Below are positions 23,908 through 34,200 of a DNA stretch of 43,144 bases, piece after piece; position 1 is the first letter of the stretch; the number at the start of each line of letters is the position of its first letter. Both the position numbers and the translations under genes were made by a program. Under the pieces are notes generated by a model, which ran no database searches, had not been told where the DNA came from, and saw only the letters and a program-made list of their open reading frames with translations. Origin of the DNA: Actinomycetes bacterium (lineage in GTDB: Bacteria > Actinomycetota > Thermoleophilia > BMS3ABIN01); the NCBI GenBank assembly GCA_024275795.1, contig JAJRYJ010000001.1, positions 1-43,144 on the forward strand. The letters run 5' to 3'.

Positions 23908-24606
23908 ATGATTGAGCTCAGGGACACAACCAAGGTCTATGTATCCGGCGGCGAGAAAGTGCACGCTGTCGATGGAGTGACGCTCAAGGTAGACGATGGC
24001 GAGTTCGTCGCCGTCGTGGGTCATTCCGGAAGCGGCAAGACCACACTGGTCAGCATCATGGGAGGGTTGACCAGGCCGTCGGCCGGCAGTGTCCATGTGG
24101 GAGGAACGGACATCTGGGGTCTGGACAACAGGGGGCTGGCGCGGCTGCGCAGCGAGCAGATCGGCTTCTGTTTCCAGTTCCCCAGCCTGATCTCGACCCT
24201 GACCTGCATCGATAACGTGCGCCTGCCGGCAAGTTTCGCCCGGGGAGAGACGGGGAGCACCGAGCACGCTCTCGAGTTGCTGAAAACCGTGGAAGTATCC
24301 GAGAAGGCCAATGCCTATCCCTCGGAGCTTTCCGGAGGACAGCAGCGGCGCGTGGCGATCGCCCGCGCCCTGGTGAACGAGCCCAGCATCATCCTGGCGG
24401 ATGAGCCCACCGGCGACCTGGACGAGGATACGGAGGAAGATATCATGGAGCTGTTTACGCGCGTCAACGGTGAGGGTGTGACCATCGTGATGGTGACCCA
24501 TTCCCACAAGCTCGCCTCCAGGGCCGCCAGGATCCTCACCATGGATAACGGCTCCGTCAGCGAGAACGGCTCAGGGGCTGATGACAGCCCTGGCGACGGC
24601 CGATAG
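23908..24606 (+). CDS. ABC transporter ATPase (MacB/LolD type)
   Basis: A 232-residue nucleotide-binding subunit with Walker [10 protein letters not shown] (38-46), the signature LSGGQQRR (from residue 141), and Walker [11 protein letters not shown] (161-170). The sequence type is that of ATPases paired with FtsX-like permeases, which move substrates out of the membrane or drive conformational change in the extracytoplasmic domain rather than pumping through a channel. The ATG at 23908 has AGAGGTG eight bases ahead and follows the permease by 17 bases, so the two form one transporter with the cupredoxin-like lipoprotein upstream. Confidence 0.95.
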   Translation: MIELRDTTKVYVSGGEKVHAVDGVTLKVDDGEFVAVVGHSGSGKTTLVSIMGGLTRPSAGSVHVGGTDIWGLDNRGLARLRSEQIGFCFQFPSLISTLTCIDNVRLPASFARGETGSTEHALELLKTVEVSEKANAYPSELSGGQQRRVAIARALVNEPSIILADEPTGDLDEDTEEDIMELFTRVNGEGVTIVMVTHSHKLASRAARILTMDNGSVSENGSGADDSPGDGR

Positions 24607-24630
24607 ACCGTCAGCGCGAGGGGAAGGTCC

Positions 24631-26232
24631 ATGCCGGCAAAGGTTGCCCAGATTTTTGAAGCCATCGATGAACTCTGTCCTTTCTCCCTCGCCGAGCCCT
24701 GGGACAACGTAGGGCTGCAGCTGGGTTCCGGGAGCGCGGAAGCAGAGAGCATCCTGCTGACGCTGGACACGGATGCCGCCGTGGTCGATGAGGCCGCCAG
24801 GGGCGGGCACGCGGTCATCCTCACTCATCATCCGCTGATATTCGAGCCGCTGAAATCGGTGAGCGACAGCTCCCGCACGGGAGCGGTGCTGCAGCAGGCC
24901 GCGAGGGCGGGGCTGGCAGTGATTGCAGCCCATACCAACCTGGATGCGGCCCGGAGCGGCCTGGCGGACCAGTTGGCGGACCTGCTGGGAATCGTTGAAG
25001 CGCGCCCCGTGGAGGGAGCGGCCCTCGGCTGGTCGAAGCTGGTGACATTCGTTCCCGCAGAGGACCTGGAAGCTGTCAGGAGCGCCCTCTTCCAGAGCGG
25101 CGCCGGCGTCATTGGTGACTACAGCCACTGTTCCTACTACCTTTCCGGCACCGGGACGTTCCTCCCCCTTGAGGGAGCCGATCCCAGCGTCGGGGAGCGT
25201 GGCCGCGAGGAGAAGGTGGAAGAGTTGCGCCTGGAGATGGTTTTTCCCTCGGACAGGGCCCGTGATGTGGTTACTGCGCTCTGCCGGGCCCATTCCTATG
25301 AGGAACCGGCCTACGACATCTATCCACTTGAGAGCATCAGCCACGATGCGGGCAGCGGTCGTGCCGGCGCGCTGGAGGCCGGGCGCAACCTCGAGGATTT
25401 CGCAGCCGCCGCCGCCGGCGGGTTCGGTATGAAGGATGTCTGCTACAGCGGTAACGGTTCAGAGGCGGTCAGGCGCGCGGCCGTCGTTCCCGGCAGCGGC
25501 GCCTCACTCATCAGGGCGAGTGCTGAAGTGGCGGATGTGCTGGTCACCGGGGATATCAAGTATCACGATCGGCTGCTGGCCGATGAGCTGGGGCTTGCAC
25601 TGGTGGAGATTCCCCACGGTGTAAGCGAGCGCACGGCGCTTGAGCGCTGGGCCCCCCGGCTGGAGGCGGCGCTCGCGCCCCTGGGGGTCGCTGTATCCAT
25701 GTCACAAATGGGCTCAGCAGTCGCATGGTCCCGGTCCGGCGCCGTATCCGAAGAAGGAGGCAGCCATGCGGGAACTGCAGAAGCAGACAGCGTCTCGGGC
25801 AGCAGGCAGGCGAACGGAAAGGAACAGGGCATGCATCAACTGCACGTGGATGGAGGGTCGCGAGGCAATCCGGGCCCGGCCGGCATCGGTGTGGTGCTGA
25901 CGGATGCGGGGGGCGGGGTCATCGACACCGTCTCCGAATATATCGGAGAGGCCACAAACAACGTCGCCGAGTACAGCGCCATGGTGGCGGGCCTCAGTCT
26001 GGCACTGGAAAGGGGCATCCGCCGGCTGCACATCAATTCAGACAGCGAGCTCGTCGTGCGCCAGCTGGAGGGCCGTTACAAGGTTAAGAACGAGGGTTTA
26101 CGGTCATACTATGAGCAAGCCATGTCCCTTTTGGGCAAGCTGGAGTCCTACAGGCTCACCAGCGTCCCCAGGGAAGCCAACGCCCACGCAGACGAACTGG
26201 TGAACCGGGCGCTGGATGAAAGTGGGCACTGA
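24631..26232 (+). CDS. Nif3-like dinuclear metal protein fused to RNase HI
   Basis: A 533-residue two-domain protein. Residues 1-370 are a Nif3/YqfO-type protein with metal ligands in LTHHPLIF (His66, His67) and HTNLD, the inserted YqfO-like middle domain (about 130-235), and the late [19 protein letters not shown] block. After a low-complexity linker, residue 401 onward is a type 1 RNase H with catalytic Asp407, Glu447, Asp471 and Asp521. Nif3 proteins have been linked to GTP cyclohydrolase-like and other metal-dependent activities; RNase HI removes RNA from RNA-DNA hybrids. The Met at 401 is preceded by AAAGGA at a proper distance, so the RNase H part may also be made alone. Actinobacteria often have these genes side by side; here they share one frame. 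Confidence 0.9.
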   Translation: MPAKVAQIFEAIDELCPFSLAEPWDNVGLQLGSGSAEAESILLTLDTDAAVVDEAARGGHAVILTHHPLIFEPLKSVSDSSRTGAVLQQAARAGLAVIAAHTNLDAARSGLADQLADLLGIVEARPVEGAALGWSKLVTFVPAEDLEAVRSALFQSGAGVIGDYSHCSYYLSGTGTFLPLEGADPSVGERGREEKVEELRLEMVFPSDRARDVVTALCRAHSYEEPAYDIYPLESISHDAGSGRAGALEAGRNLEDFAAAAAGGFGMKDVCYSGNGSEAVRRAAVVPGSGASLIRASAEVADVLVTGDIKYHDRLLADELGLALVEIPHGVSERTALERWAPRLEAALAPLGVAVSMSQMGSAVAWSRSGAVSEEGGSHAGTAEADSVSGSRQANGKEQGMHQLHVDGGSRGNPGPAGIGVVLTDAGGGVIDTVSEYIGEATNNVAEYSAMVAGLSLALERGIRRLHINSDSELVVRQLEGRYKVKNEGLRSYYEQAMSLLGKLESYRLTSVPREANAHADELVNRALDESGH

Positions 26233-26252
26233 AAAAATGGTGAAGAGGCTGA

Positions 26253-27506
26253 ATGAAGACAACCATAGTAATCCCTACCTACTGGCGCCCGCCTGTAACC
26301 GAGCTGCCTCTGTGTGACCCCGAAACCGATTTCCTCTATGACCACGCCACTCCTCTGGATGGGGAAGGGACCCTCGCGGGATTGCTGGAGAACCTGTCGA
26401 CTTTCCAGGAGGACGAGGAGTTGACCGTAGCCGTGGTGGCAGTGCCCGCCCGGCGGGAACTGAACCAGGCCGTGCAGCTGAAGGTGGAATCCATCGTTGC
26501 CCGCTTCGATTACCGTTTCCCCCTGTTCCTGGTGGGACCGGACGAGCTTGCTCTCTGGCGCCGGCGCCTGGCGGAGAACGGGCTCGGACATTTCGACCAC
26601 CTGTTGAATCTCAACGGCTATTCCAATGTCCGGAACATGTGCCTGCTGGTGGCCAGGCTGACAGGCGCCGAGGCCGCCATACTTCTCGATGACGACCAGG
26701 TGGTCAGTGACGCGGCCTATCTGGAGAAAGCGCGCCGCTTTATTGGAAGGGAGTATGACGGGGGATTGGTGACGCTGGTCAGTGGCTTGCCCGCAGACCG
26801 GCGGCGGCAGCCGTTCATTGACTCTTTCTCCCCCGACAACCAAGGAGAAACGGATGACGCACATGGCGCCTGGCGACGGCTCTGGGGTGATGAGCCGGCG
26901 ATGGCGGCGGCCCTCGATGGGGTATCAACGCCGCCCCGTCTCAGGGAGACGCCGGTGGTCTTCGGCGGGAACATGGTTCTGCACCGGAGCCTTTTCGAGA
27001 ATGTACCTTTCGATCCCGCAGTTCCCCGGGGGGAGGATATCGATTACATGATCAACGCCATGTTTTTCGGTCACCGCGCCCACATGGATAACGAGCTTTC
27101 ATCCGGCGCCAGGGATGTGGCATTCTGCGCTCCCTCCTGGTATCAGTTGCGCAAGGATATCACCCGTTTCAGCATCGAGAGAGCCAAGCTGGCGGGCCAG
27201 CGCCCAGGGGACGGCCTCAGCCGGGTCACGGTGGAACAGCTGGAGCCCTATCCGGGGCGGTTCCTGCGCGAGGACTTCCATGACATCGTACTGACTGCAT
27301 CGCTGGAGATGGCTTCGTCATACCTGGCTTCGGGACGTGAGCAGGACGCCGAGGAATGCATGGCCAATGTCGCCATCAGCAAGGCGGAAGCAGAGCTGCA
27401 TGGAGATCTTTTCGGGGAATATGTCGAGCTCCAGCGCCAGTGGCGTGAGTTCATGAGCGTGCTTCCGGTTGCGGATATCTGGCATCCCGCCGGCGCCGTG
27501 GATTGA
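26253..27506 (+). CDS. Glycosyltransferase, GT-A fold (family 2-like)
   Basis: The 417-residue protein opens with KTTIVIPTYWRPP, the first strand of a GT-A domain, and has the metal- and nucleotide-binding stretch AAILLDDDQVV near residues 143-153, followed by VVFGGNMVLHRSLFENVPFDP and RGEDIDYM in the acceptor half, in the positions expected for the acceptor-binding and catalytic Asp. The C-terminal 100 residues are helical and of unknown role. Proteins of this type include glucosylglycerate-like and mannosyl transferases for compatible solutes; the donor is not evident here. GAAGAGG precedes the ATG by five bases, and 20 bases separate it from the Nif3/RNase H gene. Its stop codon lies within the -35 box of the tRNA-Gly promoter. 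Confidence 0.8.
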   Translation: MKTTIVIPTYWRPPVTELPLCDPETDFLYDHATPLDGEGTLAGLLENLSTFQEDEELTVAVVAVPARRELNQAVQLKVESIVARFDYRFPLFLVGPDELALWRRRLAENGLGHFDHLLNLNGYSNVRNMCLLVARLTGAEAAILLDDDQVVSDAAYLEKARRFIGREYDGGLVTLVSGLPADRRRQPFIDSFSPDNQGETDDAHGAWRRLWGDEPAMAAALDGVSTPPRLRETPVVFGGNMVLHRSLFENVPFDPAVPRGEDIDYMINAMFFGHRAHMDNELSSGARDVAFCAPSWYQLRKDITRFSIERAKLAGQRPGDGLSRVTVEQLEPYPGRFLREDFHDIVLTASLEMASSYLASGREQDAEECMANVAISKAEAELHGDLFGEYVELQRQWREFMSVLPVADIWHPAGAVD

Positions 27507-27531
27507 AACCGCATCACCCTTTCCCTATAAT
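27503..27531 (+). promoter_or_regulatory. tRNA-Gly promoter
   Basis: TTGAAA (27503-27508), exactly 17 bases, then TATAAT (27526-27531), 13 bases before the tRNA. This is close to the sigma-70 consensus. The -35 box overlaps the stop codon of the glycosyltransferase gene. Confidence 0.85.
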
Positions 27532-27544
27532 TTCAAACGCAAGA

Positions 27545-27621
27545 GCGGATGTAGCTCAGTTGGCTAGAGCGTCTGCTTGCCATGCAGAAGGTCGAGGGTT
27601 CAAATCCCTTCATCCGCTCCA
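27545..27621 (+). tRNA. tRNA-Gly (GCC)
   Basis: Acceptor stem GCGGATG/CATCCGC, anticodon stem TCTGC/GCAGA with loop TTGCCAT, so the anticodon is GCC (27579-27581). The discriminator base is T, as in bacterial tRNA-Gly, and CCA is encoded. Confidence 0.96.
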
Positions 27622-27708
27622 GTTTTCCCCGCAGGACGTTGGACATTGGTGCCGGGCATCAGCGGCGAAGCTGCGCCCCGCCGCCGGTGTCCTTTGATTT
27701 CCTTGAGG

Positions 27709-27782
27709 GGCGACGTGGCCGAGTGGTTAGGCAGAGGTCTGCAAAACCTCGTACAGCGGTTCGATTCCGCTCGTCGCCTCCA
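27709..27782 (+). tRNA. tRNA-Cys (GCA)
   Basis: Acceptor stem GGCGACG/CGTCGCC, anticodon stem GAGGT/ACCTC with loop CTGCAAA, anticodon GCA (27741-27743), discriminator T and encoded CCA. It follows tRNA-Gly by 87 bases with no terminator between them, so both may come from one transcript. Confidence 0.96.
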
Positions 27783-27793
27783 GTTTCTGCTTA

Positions 27794-27822
27794 TTTACAA
27801 ATTCACTCATCTGGGATAGAAT
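27794..27822 (+). promoter_or_regulatory. Promoter of the LPxTG protein gene
   Basis: TTTACA (27794-27799), 17 bases, TAGAAT (27817-27822). The predicted 5' untranslated region is about 65 bases long. It starts 12 bases after tRNA-Cys. Confidence 0.7.
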
Positions 27823-27895
27823 TAGATGTCATATTGCGCGGTCAGCCACAAGGGCTCGCGCGCTTAAATATATTTTTCCCCAGGGGGCGTGAGGC

Positions 27896-29005
27896 ATGTA
27901 TATGACCAGGAAAAGCCGTAAAGGAAAGCACTACAGGCAAAAAGCAGAAGCGCGCAGGAACAGCACAAGCGCAATCGCCGCCGTTTCCATCCTCGCATTG
28001 ATTTTCGCCCTGTGCCTTTGGGTACCCCTGGCGCTGGCCGATGACGGTGAGACCGCGGCCCTGTCGGGTACGGATACAGGTTCGGCACTGACTGCTGGGC
28101 AGGTTGCTCCCGATGGCGTCGCGGGAACGGATGCAACGCAGCCGGGCGATGATAGCGCCCCGGACGACGGCAGCACGCAGGCCGGTGCGACAGCCGGCGG
28201 GGCAACAACCACGTTTGATGGCGATGAGGACGGCGGGTCCAGTGACGAGGGTACCGGCAGTAATGAGGCCTCCGGGGCCGATACCGCGACTGCTGTCATT
28301 GCGGGAGCTTCAACGAGCGGTGTCGCCGTGACGGCGGATGCGGGAAGCAACGAGTGCGATGCCGCCAGCGCCGCAGGCAGCGAATACGGCGATGGCTGTG
28401 ACCCCGAATACAAGCTTGAACTCATCTGCAGCTGGGGTGAGAACGGCACCTATTGGGACAGCATGGACGATTACAATGCCGGCCTGCTTTCTATCCTCTA
28501 TCACCTGCAGAACAACGGTACCGGTAACGCGTACAATCTTAGTATCACCTCGGCGACTGCAACCAACGGAGTCACGCTCGCGACCGACCTGAATTCCATC
28601 GTTTTGGGTGATCTGGGCCCGGGAGAGTTCGTGAATTTCATCCTCAAGTGGCTCGTACCCAAGAAGGTCGGCCACTACGAGACGAACATTGAAATCTGTG
28701 CGGATTGCCAACAGCCGGTCTGCCCTGAGGGGGAGTGCCCGCCGGTCGATCCCTGTATAGAGAACCCGGAACTCTGTCAGCCGTTAGATCCCTGCATCGA
28801 AGATCCGACGCTTTGCAATCCAATCGATCCCGGCAACGTCGGACCGACAGAGACGACTGCTGCGACAGTGGCTCCGGTGCTGACCCGTTCAGCGCTGCCG
28901 TCGACCGGTTCCAGCATGCTGCCGGGGGTAATCGCAGCCATGGCACTGCTGGCGATCGGCACCATGGTTTACCTGGCGACACGTAGCCGCCAGCATGAGA
29001 GCTAG
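27896..29005 (+). CDS. Sortase-anchored (LPxTG) surface protein
   Basis: A 369-residue secreted protein: a very basic N-terminal region, a hydrophobic signal segment (about residues 24-42), a low-complexity stretch rich in Gly, Asp, Ala and Thr (about 45-155), a beta-rich domain near 165-270 with the look of a DUF11/CARDB fold (HLQNNGTGNAYNLSITSATA), a Pro/Cys-rich segment with repeated DPCIE units, then LPSTG at 334-338, a hydrophobic helix and a basic tail. A sortase would cut between Thr and Gly and link it to the peptidoglycan. No sortase gene lies in this window. The start is ATG 27896 or 27902. The gene has its own promoter and a strong terminator, so it stands alone. Its function is unknown. 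Confidence 0.85.
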   Translation: MYMTRKSRKGKHYRQKAEARRNSTSAIAAVSILALIFALCLWVPLALADDGETAALSGTDTGSALTAGQVAPDGVAGTDATQPGDDSAPDDGSTQAGATAGGATTTFDGDEDGGSSDEGTGSNEASGADTATAVIAGASTSGVAVTADAGSNECDAASAAGSEYGDGCDPEYKLELICSWGENGTYWDSMDDYNAGLLSILYHLQNNGTGNAYNLSITSATATNGVTLATDLNSIVLGDLGPGEFVNFILKWLVPKKVGHYETNIEICADCQQPVCPEGECPPVDPCIENPELCQPLDPCIEDPTLCNPIDPGNVGPTETTAATVAPVLTRSALPSTGSSMLPGVIAAMALLAIGTMVYLATRSRQHES

Positions 29006-29029
29006 GAAAACCTCATAGAAGGAACCACA

Positions 29030-29060
29030 AGGGCGGGTGCTTCGCACCCGCCCTCTTTTT
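29030..29060 (+). terminator. Intrinsic terminator
   Basis: GGGCGGGTGC (29031-29040), loop TTC, GCACCCGCCC (29044-29053), then TCTTTTT. It ends the LPxTG gene. Confidence 0.95.
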
Positions 29061-29123
29061 ATTGGCGAACATTCGGAACATCCCCGACGGATGCGGGTTC
29101 GGCAGCCATCATCCACCAACAGG

Positions 29124-29154
29124 CTGGCAAGCCGGGCCTCGGCCATGATATCTT
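29124..29154 (+). promoter_or_regulatory. Possible promoter of the aldolase-dehydrogenase pair
   Basis: CTGGCA (29124-29129), the -35 sequence also found before rmlA and infC, is followed after 19 bases by TATCTT (29149-29154). Spacing and -10 match are poorer than at the other sites, so this is tentative. Confidence 0.35.
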
Positions 29155-29219
29155 AGGGACTCGCCTGGGCAAGACCCGGGAGATCAACGTGAAATCGACA
29201 GGGAGCGGAGGTAGGTTTA

Positions 29220-30026
29220 ATGGACTGGGGAAAACAGAACCGGCTCAGCCGTATCATCAAGCCGGCAACGGGCAAGGCCGTGATGCTGGCTGTGGACCAT
29301 GGATACTTCATGGGCCCGACAACGGGCCTGGAGCAGCTGGATCAGGCGGTAAACCCGCTGCTGCCCTATGCGGACACGCTGATGCTCACGCGTGGGGCGC
29401 TGCGTAACTATATCGACCCCGGCGTCGATATTCCGATTACGCTGAGGGTTTCGGGTGGCACCAGCATCCTCAACAAGGAGGCCCTGTTGCACGAGGGCGC
29501 CACCTGCAGTATCGAGGACGCCATCCGCCTGAATGTCTCCTGCGTCGCCTTCTCCATCCTGGTGGGCGCTGAATACGAACGTGACACGATTCTCACCTTC
29601 TCCGAGATCATCGACGAGGCTCAGGCCTATGGCATTCCCACCCTGTGCGTGACGGCGGTCGGCCGCGACATGGTGCGCGACGCCCGTTACATGTCCCTGG
29701 CGTCCCGTCTGGGGGCCGAACTGGGAGCCGACATCATCAAGACCTATTACGTGGATGGTTTCGACAAGGTGGTGGATAGCTGTCCGGTGCCGGTGGTGAT
29801 CGCCGGCGGCAAGAAGATTCCGGAGCTGGAAGCCCTGCAGATGGCCCGTAACGCCATCGACGCCGGGGCCATCGGCGTCGACATGGGCCGCAACATCTTC
29901 CAGGCTGACGACCCGGTGGCGATGATCCAGGCGGTTCGCTCTGTTGTGCATGACGGCGCTGCCGCCGACGACGCCCTCGGCCTTTATCAGAGCCTCAAGA
30001 GCGGCGAAGTCGGCGCGGCCACCTGA
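29220..30026 (+). CDS. LsrF/DeoC-family class I aldolase or thiolase
   Basis: The 268-residue TIM-barrel protein closely resembles LsrF over most of its length: KTYYV with the probable Schiff-base Lys174, [16 protein letters not shown] near the N-terminus, [14 protein letters not shown] and [10 protein letters not shown] at the phosphate site. LsrF of enteric bacteria is the thiolase of the autoinducer-2 pathway; relatives are fructose-bisphosphate aldolases and aminodideoxyheptulosonate synthases. No other lsr gene (transporter, kinase LsrK, LsrG) lies nearby, so an AI-2 role is doubtful and a sugar-phosphate aldolase working with the following dehydrogenase is at least as likely. GGAGGT precedes the ATG by eight bases. 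Confidence 0.82.
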   Translation: MDWGKQNRLSRIIKPATGKAVMLAVDHGYFMGPTTGLEQLDQAVNPLLPYADTLMLTRGALRNYIDPGVDIPITLRVSGGTSILNKEALLHEGATCSIEDAIRLNVSCVAFSILVGAEYERDTILTFSEIIDEAQAYGIPTLCVTAVGRDMVRDARYMSLASRLGAELGADIIKTYYVDGFDKVVDSCPVPVVIAGGKKIPELEALQMARNAIDAGAIGVDMGRNIFQADDPVAMIQAVRSVVHDGAAADDALGLYQSLKSGEVGAAT

Positions 30027-30048
30027 GACCTTGGGCGCGGGAGATCGC

Positions 30049-31077
30049 ATGCGCGTAGCCATGTACTACAGCAACGATGATGTGCGCCTCGAGGAGATGG
30101 AGAAGCCGTCCACCGGTCCCGGCGAGCTGCTGGTGCGCATCGAGGCCAGCGGCATCTGCGGCAGCGATGTGATGGAATGGTACCGGGCACACAAGGTACC
30201 GCTGGTACTGGGCCACGAGATCGCCGGTGAAGTGGTCGAGACCGGAGAAGGAGTGGAGCGCTTCCGCGTCGGCGACCGTGTCGCCGTCACCCACCACGTC
30301 CCCTGCATGACCTGTCACTATTGCCGCAGCGGCCATCAGACCGTATGCGAGACCCTGCGGACCACCAGCTTCGATCCGGGGGGCTTTGCGGAATACGTGC
30401 GCGTGCCGGCCATCAACGTGGAACGCGGCACTTTCATGTTGCCTGACGATGTATCTTTCGAAGAGGGCTCTTTCATCGAGCCGCTTGCCTGTGTTTTGCG
30501 CGGGCAGAGGCAGGCCCGTTTCTTTCCCGGCTGCTCAGTGCTGGTTATCGGCAGCGGCATCTCCGGGCTGTTGCACATCATGGTTGCCCGGGCCCTGGGG
30601 GCCGGTCGTATCATCGCCACCGACGTCGTCGACTACAGGCTTGAGGCCGCAGGCAGGTTGGGCGCGGAAGAGACCATCGGCGCAGACGATGATGTGCCGG
30701 CCCGTTTTCGCGAGCTCAACGAGGGCCGCGGCGCCGACCTGGTGATCGCTTGCGCCGGCGCGACCCCGGCGATCGAACAAGCCCTCGAAGCCGTCGGCCG
30801 CATGGGGACGGTGCTCTTTTTTGCTACTACCAGGCCCGAGGTCAGGATACCGCTTGCGATCAACGAATTCTTCTGGCGCAACGAGGTGACGCTGACCAGC
30901 AGCTACGCCGGCAGCCCCGCCAACTGCGAGACGGCCCTGGAGCTCATCCGCGCCGGCCGCCTGCCCGTGACAGAGACCGTGACCCACCGCCTGCCCCTGG
31001 AAGACACCGGCGCCGGGTTCGCGCTGGTGGCCAGCCCCAGGGACTCGATCAAGGTGATTATCGAGCCGCAGCGCTGA
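30049..31077 (+). CDS. Zinc-dependent alcohol/polyol dehydrogenase (MDR family)
   Basis: A 342-residue medium-chain dehydrogenase with catalytic zinc ligands in GICGSD (Cys37) and LGHE (His56, Glu57), a structural zinc site at Cys86, Cys89, Cys92 and Cys100, and the cofactor-binding VLVIGSGISGLLH segment near residue 165. It oxidises a secondary alcohol or sugar with NAD(P)+. The start is ATG 30049 with GGGAG ahead; the frame is open further upstream but overlaps the aldolase. It begins 22 bases after the LsrF-like gene and is probably co-transcribed, which points to a two-step sugar or polyol pathway. Related enzymes include sorbitol and threonine dehydrogenases. Confidence 0.9.
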   Translation: MRVAMYYSNDDVRLEEMEKPSTGPGELLVRIEASGICGSDVMEWYRAHKVPLVLGHEIAGEVVETGEGVERFRVGDRVAVTHHVPCMTCHYCRSGHQTVCETLRTTSFDPGGFAEYVRVPAINVERGTFMLPDDVSFEEGSFIEPLACVLRGQRQARFFPGCSVLVIGSGISGLLHIMVARALGAGRIIATDVVDYRLEAAGRLGAEETIGADDDVPARFRELNEGRGADLVIACAGATPAIEQALEAVGRMGTVLFFATTRPEVRIPLAINEFFWRNEVTLTSSYAGSPANCETALELIRAGRLPVTETVTHRLPLEDTGAGFALVASPRDSIKVIIEPQR

Positions 31078-31222
31078 CAGCCTGCTAAAGCTCCCGGCTG
31101 CCGGCGGATAAAAAAAACCGCTTTCCCTCATATTTGCCACATCCCGGCCGAATCTACTAATGAGAGACCGGCGGCGGCAATGAAGTTGCATGTCGCTGCC
31201 ATGATACTGGCGTCGAGGAAGA

Positions 31223-34200
31223 GTGAGGCGCCCGCAAGGGTCGGGCAGTTGGCAAATGGTTTCTAATGGGGAAAAAGGCGGGCCTTCCAGGGGGTCGAAC
31301 AGGCGGTTGTCAGCCATGAGCGCCGCGGTGCTGGCGACTTTTTTAATTTCTCTTATACTCTACATCCTTGTTGGTGCGTCCTCGCTGGATGATGCCACAA
31401 CCGCAACCGCGGGAGAAGACCCTTCGGTTAAAGCAGCTTCCCGGGAGGCGGCAGGCTCAGGCAGCGGATCACCTGTGCCTGATCTCGGTCCGGGAGCACC
31501 CATGGCGGAAACCACCACCCGGGAAACCCTTGATAACGGACAACAGGTACTGGTGCGCTGGGATCCGGTCGACGGTGTTCCGGCTTTTCTCACCGGTCCG
31601 GTATCGGTTCCGCAGGCAGACAACCTGGAGGCGTCCACCTATGCCTTCCTTGACCAGAACGCGGAACTTTTCCGGATGGATGACCCCTGGGGGGAATTAC
31701 GGCTTGAGCGTTCCGACATCGACGGGCTCGGCATGACTCATCTACACATGGCCCAGATCTATAGGGGGGTACCGGTCTTTGGGGCGGAGCTGGCTGTCCA
31801 CTACTCCGCAGAAGGCATGCTTACGGCTATCAACGGCGACTATAAGCCTGGGCTCGACCTTTCAGTGGAACCTGTTGTTTCCAGGGAGCAGGCAATGGCC
31901 GTTGCAACAGCGGCGATGCCGGGCGGCGCCGTAGCTGTGGCGCCCGAGCCGCCGGAGCTGGTTGTGCTGGCATCGGCGGGCATGGATGCGGCCCTGGTGT
32001 GGAAAGTGCCGCTGGCGTCCGATTACCCTCCGGCAAGCATGGTGTTTTTCGTTGATGCCCGAGAAGGCGGTATCATTTCCAGCTACGACAACCTGCAGGA
32101 CGTTCGTAACCGCAGTACCTATACGGCCGGCAATGGCACCTCAATACCCGGAACGCTGGTATTATCCGAGGGGAGCCCCTGGAGTGGTGATGCGGTGGTG
32201 AACGCAGCCCATTACAACGCCGGCCTCACCTATGATTACTATTACGGAACATTCGGCCGTGACAGCCTCGATGGCTCCGGCATGGCGTTGAAGAGTACCG
32301 TACACTACAGCAGCGGCTACAATAACGCTTTCTGGAACGGTTATCAGATGACCTACGGCGACGGCGACGGATATGTCTTCAGCCCGCTTGGCAATTCACT
32401 CGATGTGGTCGCCCACGAAATGACTCACGGCGTGACCCAGTATACGGCCGGACTGGTGTATTCCTACCAGTCGGGAGCTCTCAACGAATCCTATTCAGAC
32501 GTATTCGGAGTAATGGTTGACCGTGATGACTGGCTGCTGGGCGAGGATGTCTATACTCCGCAGACGCCGGGCGACGCCTTGCGCAGCCTTGCGGATCCTC
32601 CCCGGTTCGGCCAACCGGCGCACATGAATGACTATGTAGACACCAGCAGCGATAACGGCGGCGTCCATATAAACAGCGGCATCACCAACAAGGCCGCCTA
32701 TAACGTGGCAACCACCATCGGCAATGAGAAGATGGAGCAGGTCTGGTACAGGACTCTGACAAATTACCTGACGCCCGGCTCCCAGTTCACTGATGCGCGT
32801 GACGCCAGTGTCCAGGCGGCGGCTGATCTCTATGGCGCCGGTAGCGCCGAAGTGGCCGCCGTTTCAAGCGGTTTCTCCGCGGTCGGTATCGGCGACGGCG
32901 GGGCGCCATCCGAGACTACGGCGCGTATTGAGATAGATCATAGTTACCGCGGCGACCTGGTGGTGACCGTCGGGGTGGGGAATCCGGATTCTCCCGTCTG
33001 GTCAACGGTGGTTTCCAATCGCCAGGGTGGTTCAGCCGACAACATCTATATCACCGTCGATATTTCGGGTGGCGCCGCAAGTCTGCCCCCCAGTTGGGCC
33101 GACAGGTGGTACGTCTCCGTCTACGACGCGGCCGGCTATGATACGGGACAGATCAGCACTTTTTCGATTACGGACCATGGGACAACCTTTACCGCAACGG
33201 ATGTACCGGTGCAGATCGACGATTACCAGACTGCCTACTCCTATATTCCGACAGACGACAGCGTGTCCCCTTCGGTCACAGGCACTGATCCTGCAAGCAG
33301 CGAGACAACAGTCTATGCCGACTCCAGCATCCGGGCGACTTTTTCCGAGGATATCGCTGCAGCGACCCTGAACCCGGAGAGCTTTACCCTTGTGCAATAC
33401 CCGGGAGGCACCCCGGTAGACGCTCAGGTATCCTATGACGGCGCCAGCCGTACAGCCATACTGGACCCCACGTCCGACTTGTCGTATTCAACCGAATACG
33501 TGGCGAAGCTGACCACGGATATCACCGATCTGGCAGGCAATAGCCTGGAGCAGGCATATCAGTGGAGCTTCACGACGGCGCCGCCGCCGAAATATTACTA
33601 CTTCACCTGGTATGACATGATGTCTCCCGACATGAGTGACTGGTTGATGATGGGCAACCCGGCTGAAAATGCAGACGAGGCGGGTTTCAATGTATACGTC
33701 AGCGACATCAAGGCAAGCGCTGCTCCTATTGAGGTGCAGCCGGGAGACACCGAGTCTGCTACATACCAGGGTACCATGGGGGGGCCGGTCAAGATGGCCT
33801 CGCTCACGGGTGAATCCGAGGTCATCAGCAAACGCACGCTCTACGGCAATTCCTTCGAGGAGATAACGGGTATCGAGGAGAGCCGCCTCGACAGCCATTA
33901 CTTTTTCACCTGGTACGATACCGTGAGCCCCGGGGCCAGGGACTGGATACTGATTGCCAACCCGGGATCCTCGGCGGTCGAGGCTGATATCTATATCGGC
34001 GGACAGAGGATGAACGATACCGCCTACCTGATAGAGGCGGGCGGCACAGTAACGCCGGAATTCCCCGGCATACTGGCGGGCCCCGTCGAGGTGATTGCCC
34101 ATGAGCCGGGCGACCCGTCGGTCCCCAGGGATGTTATCGCCACCCAGCGTGTCCTCTGGAAAGGTGATTTCAACGAGGTCATGGGAATACCGGCGGCCGA

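Noticed and set aside
28064..28400. CRISPR or tandem DNA repeat in the low-complexity part of the LPxTG gene
   Set aside because: Only biased amino-acid composition (Gly, Asp, Ala, Thr); no repeated DNA unit with spacers.
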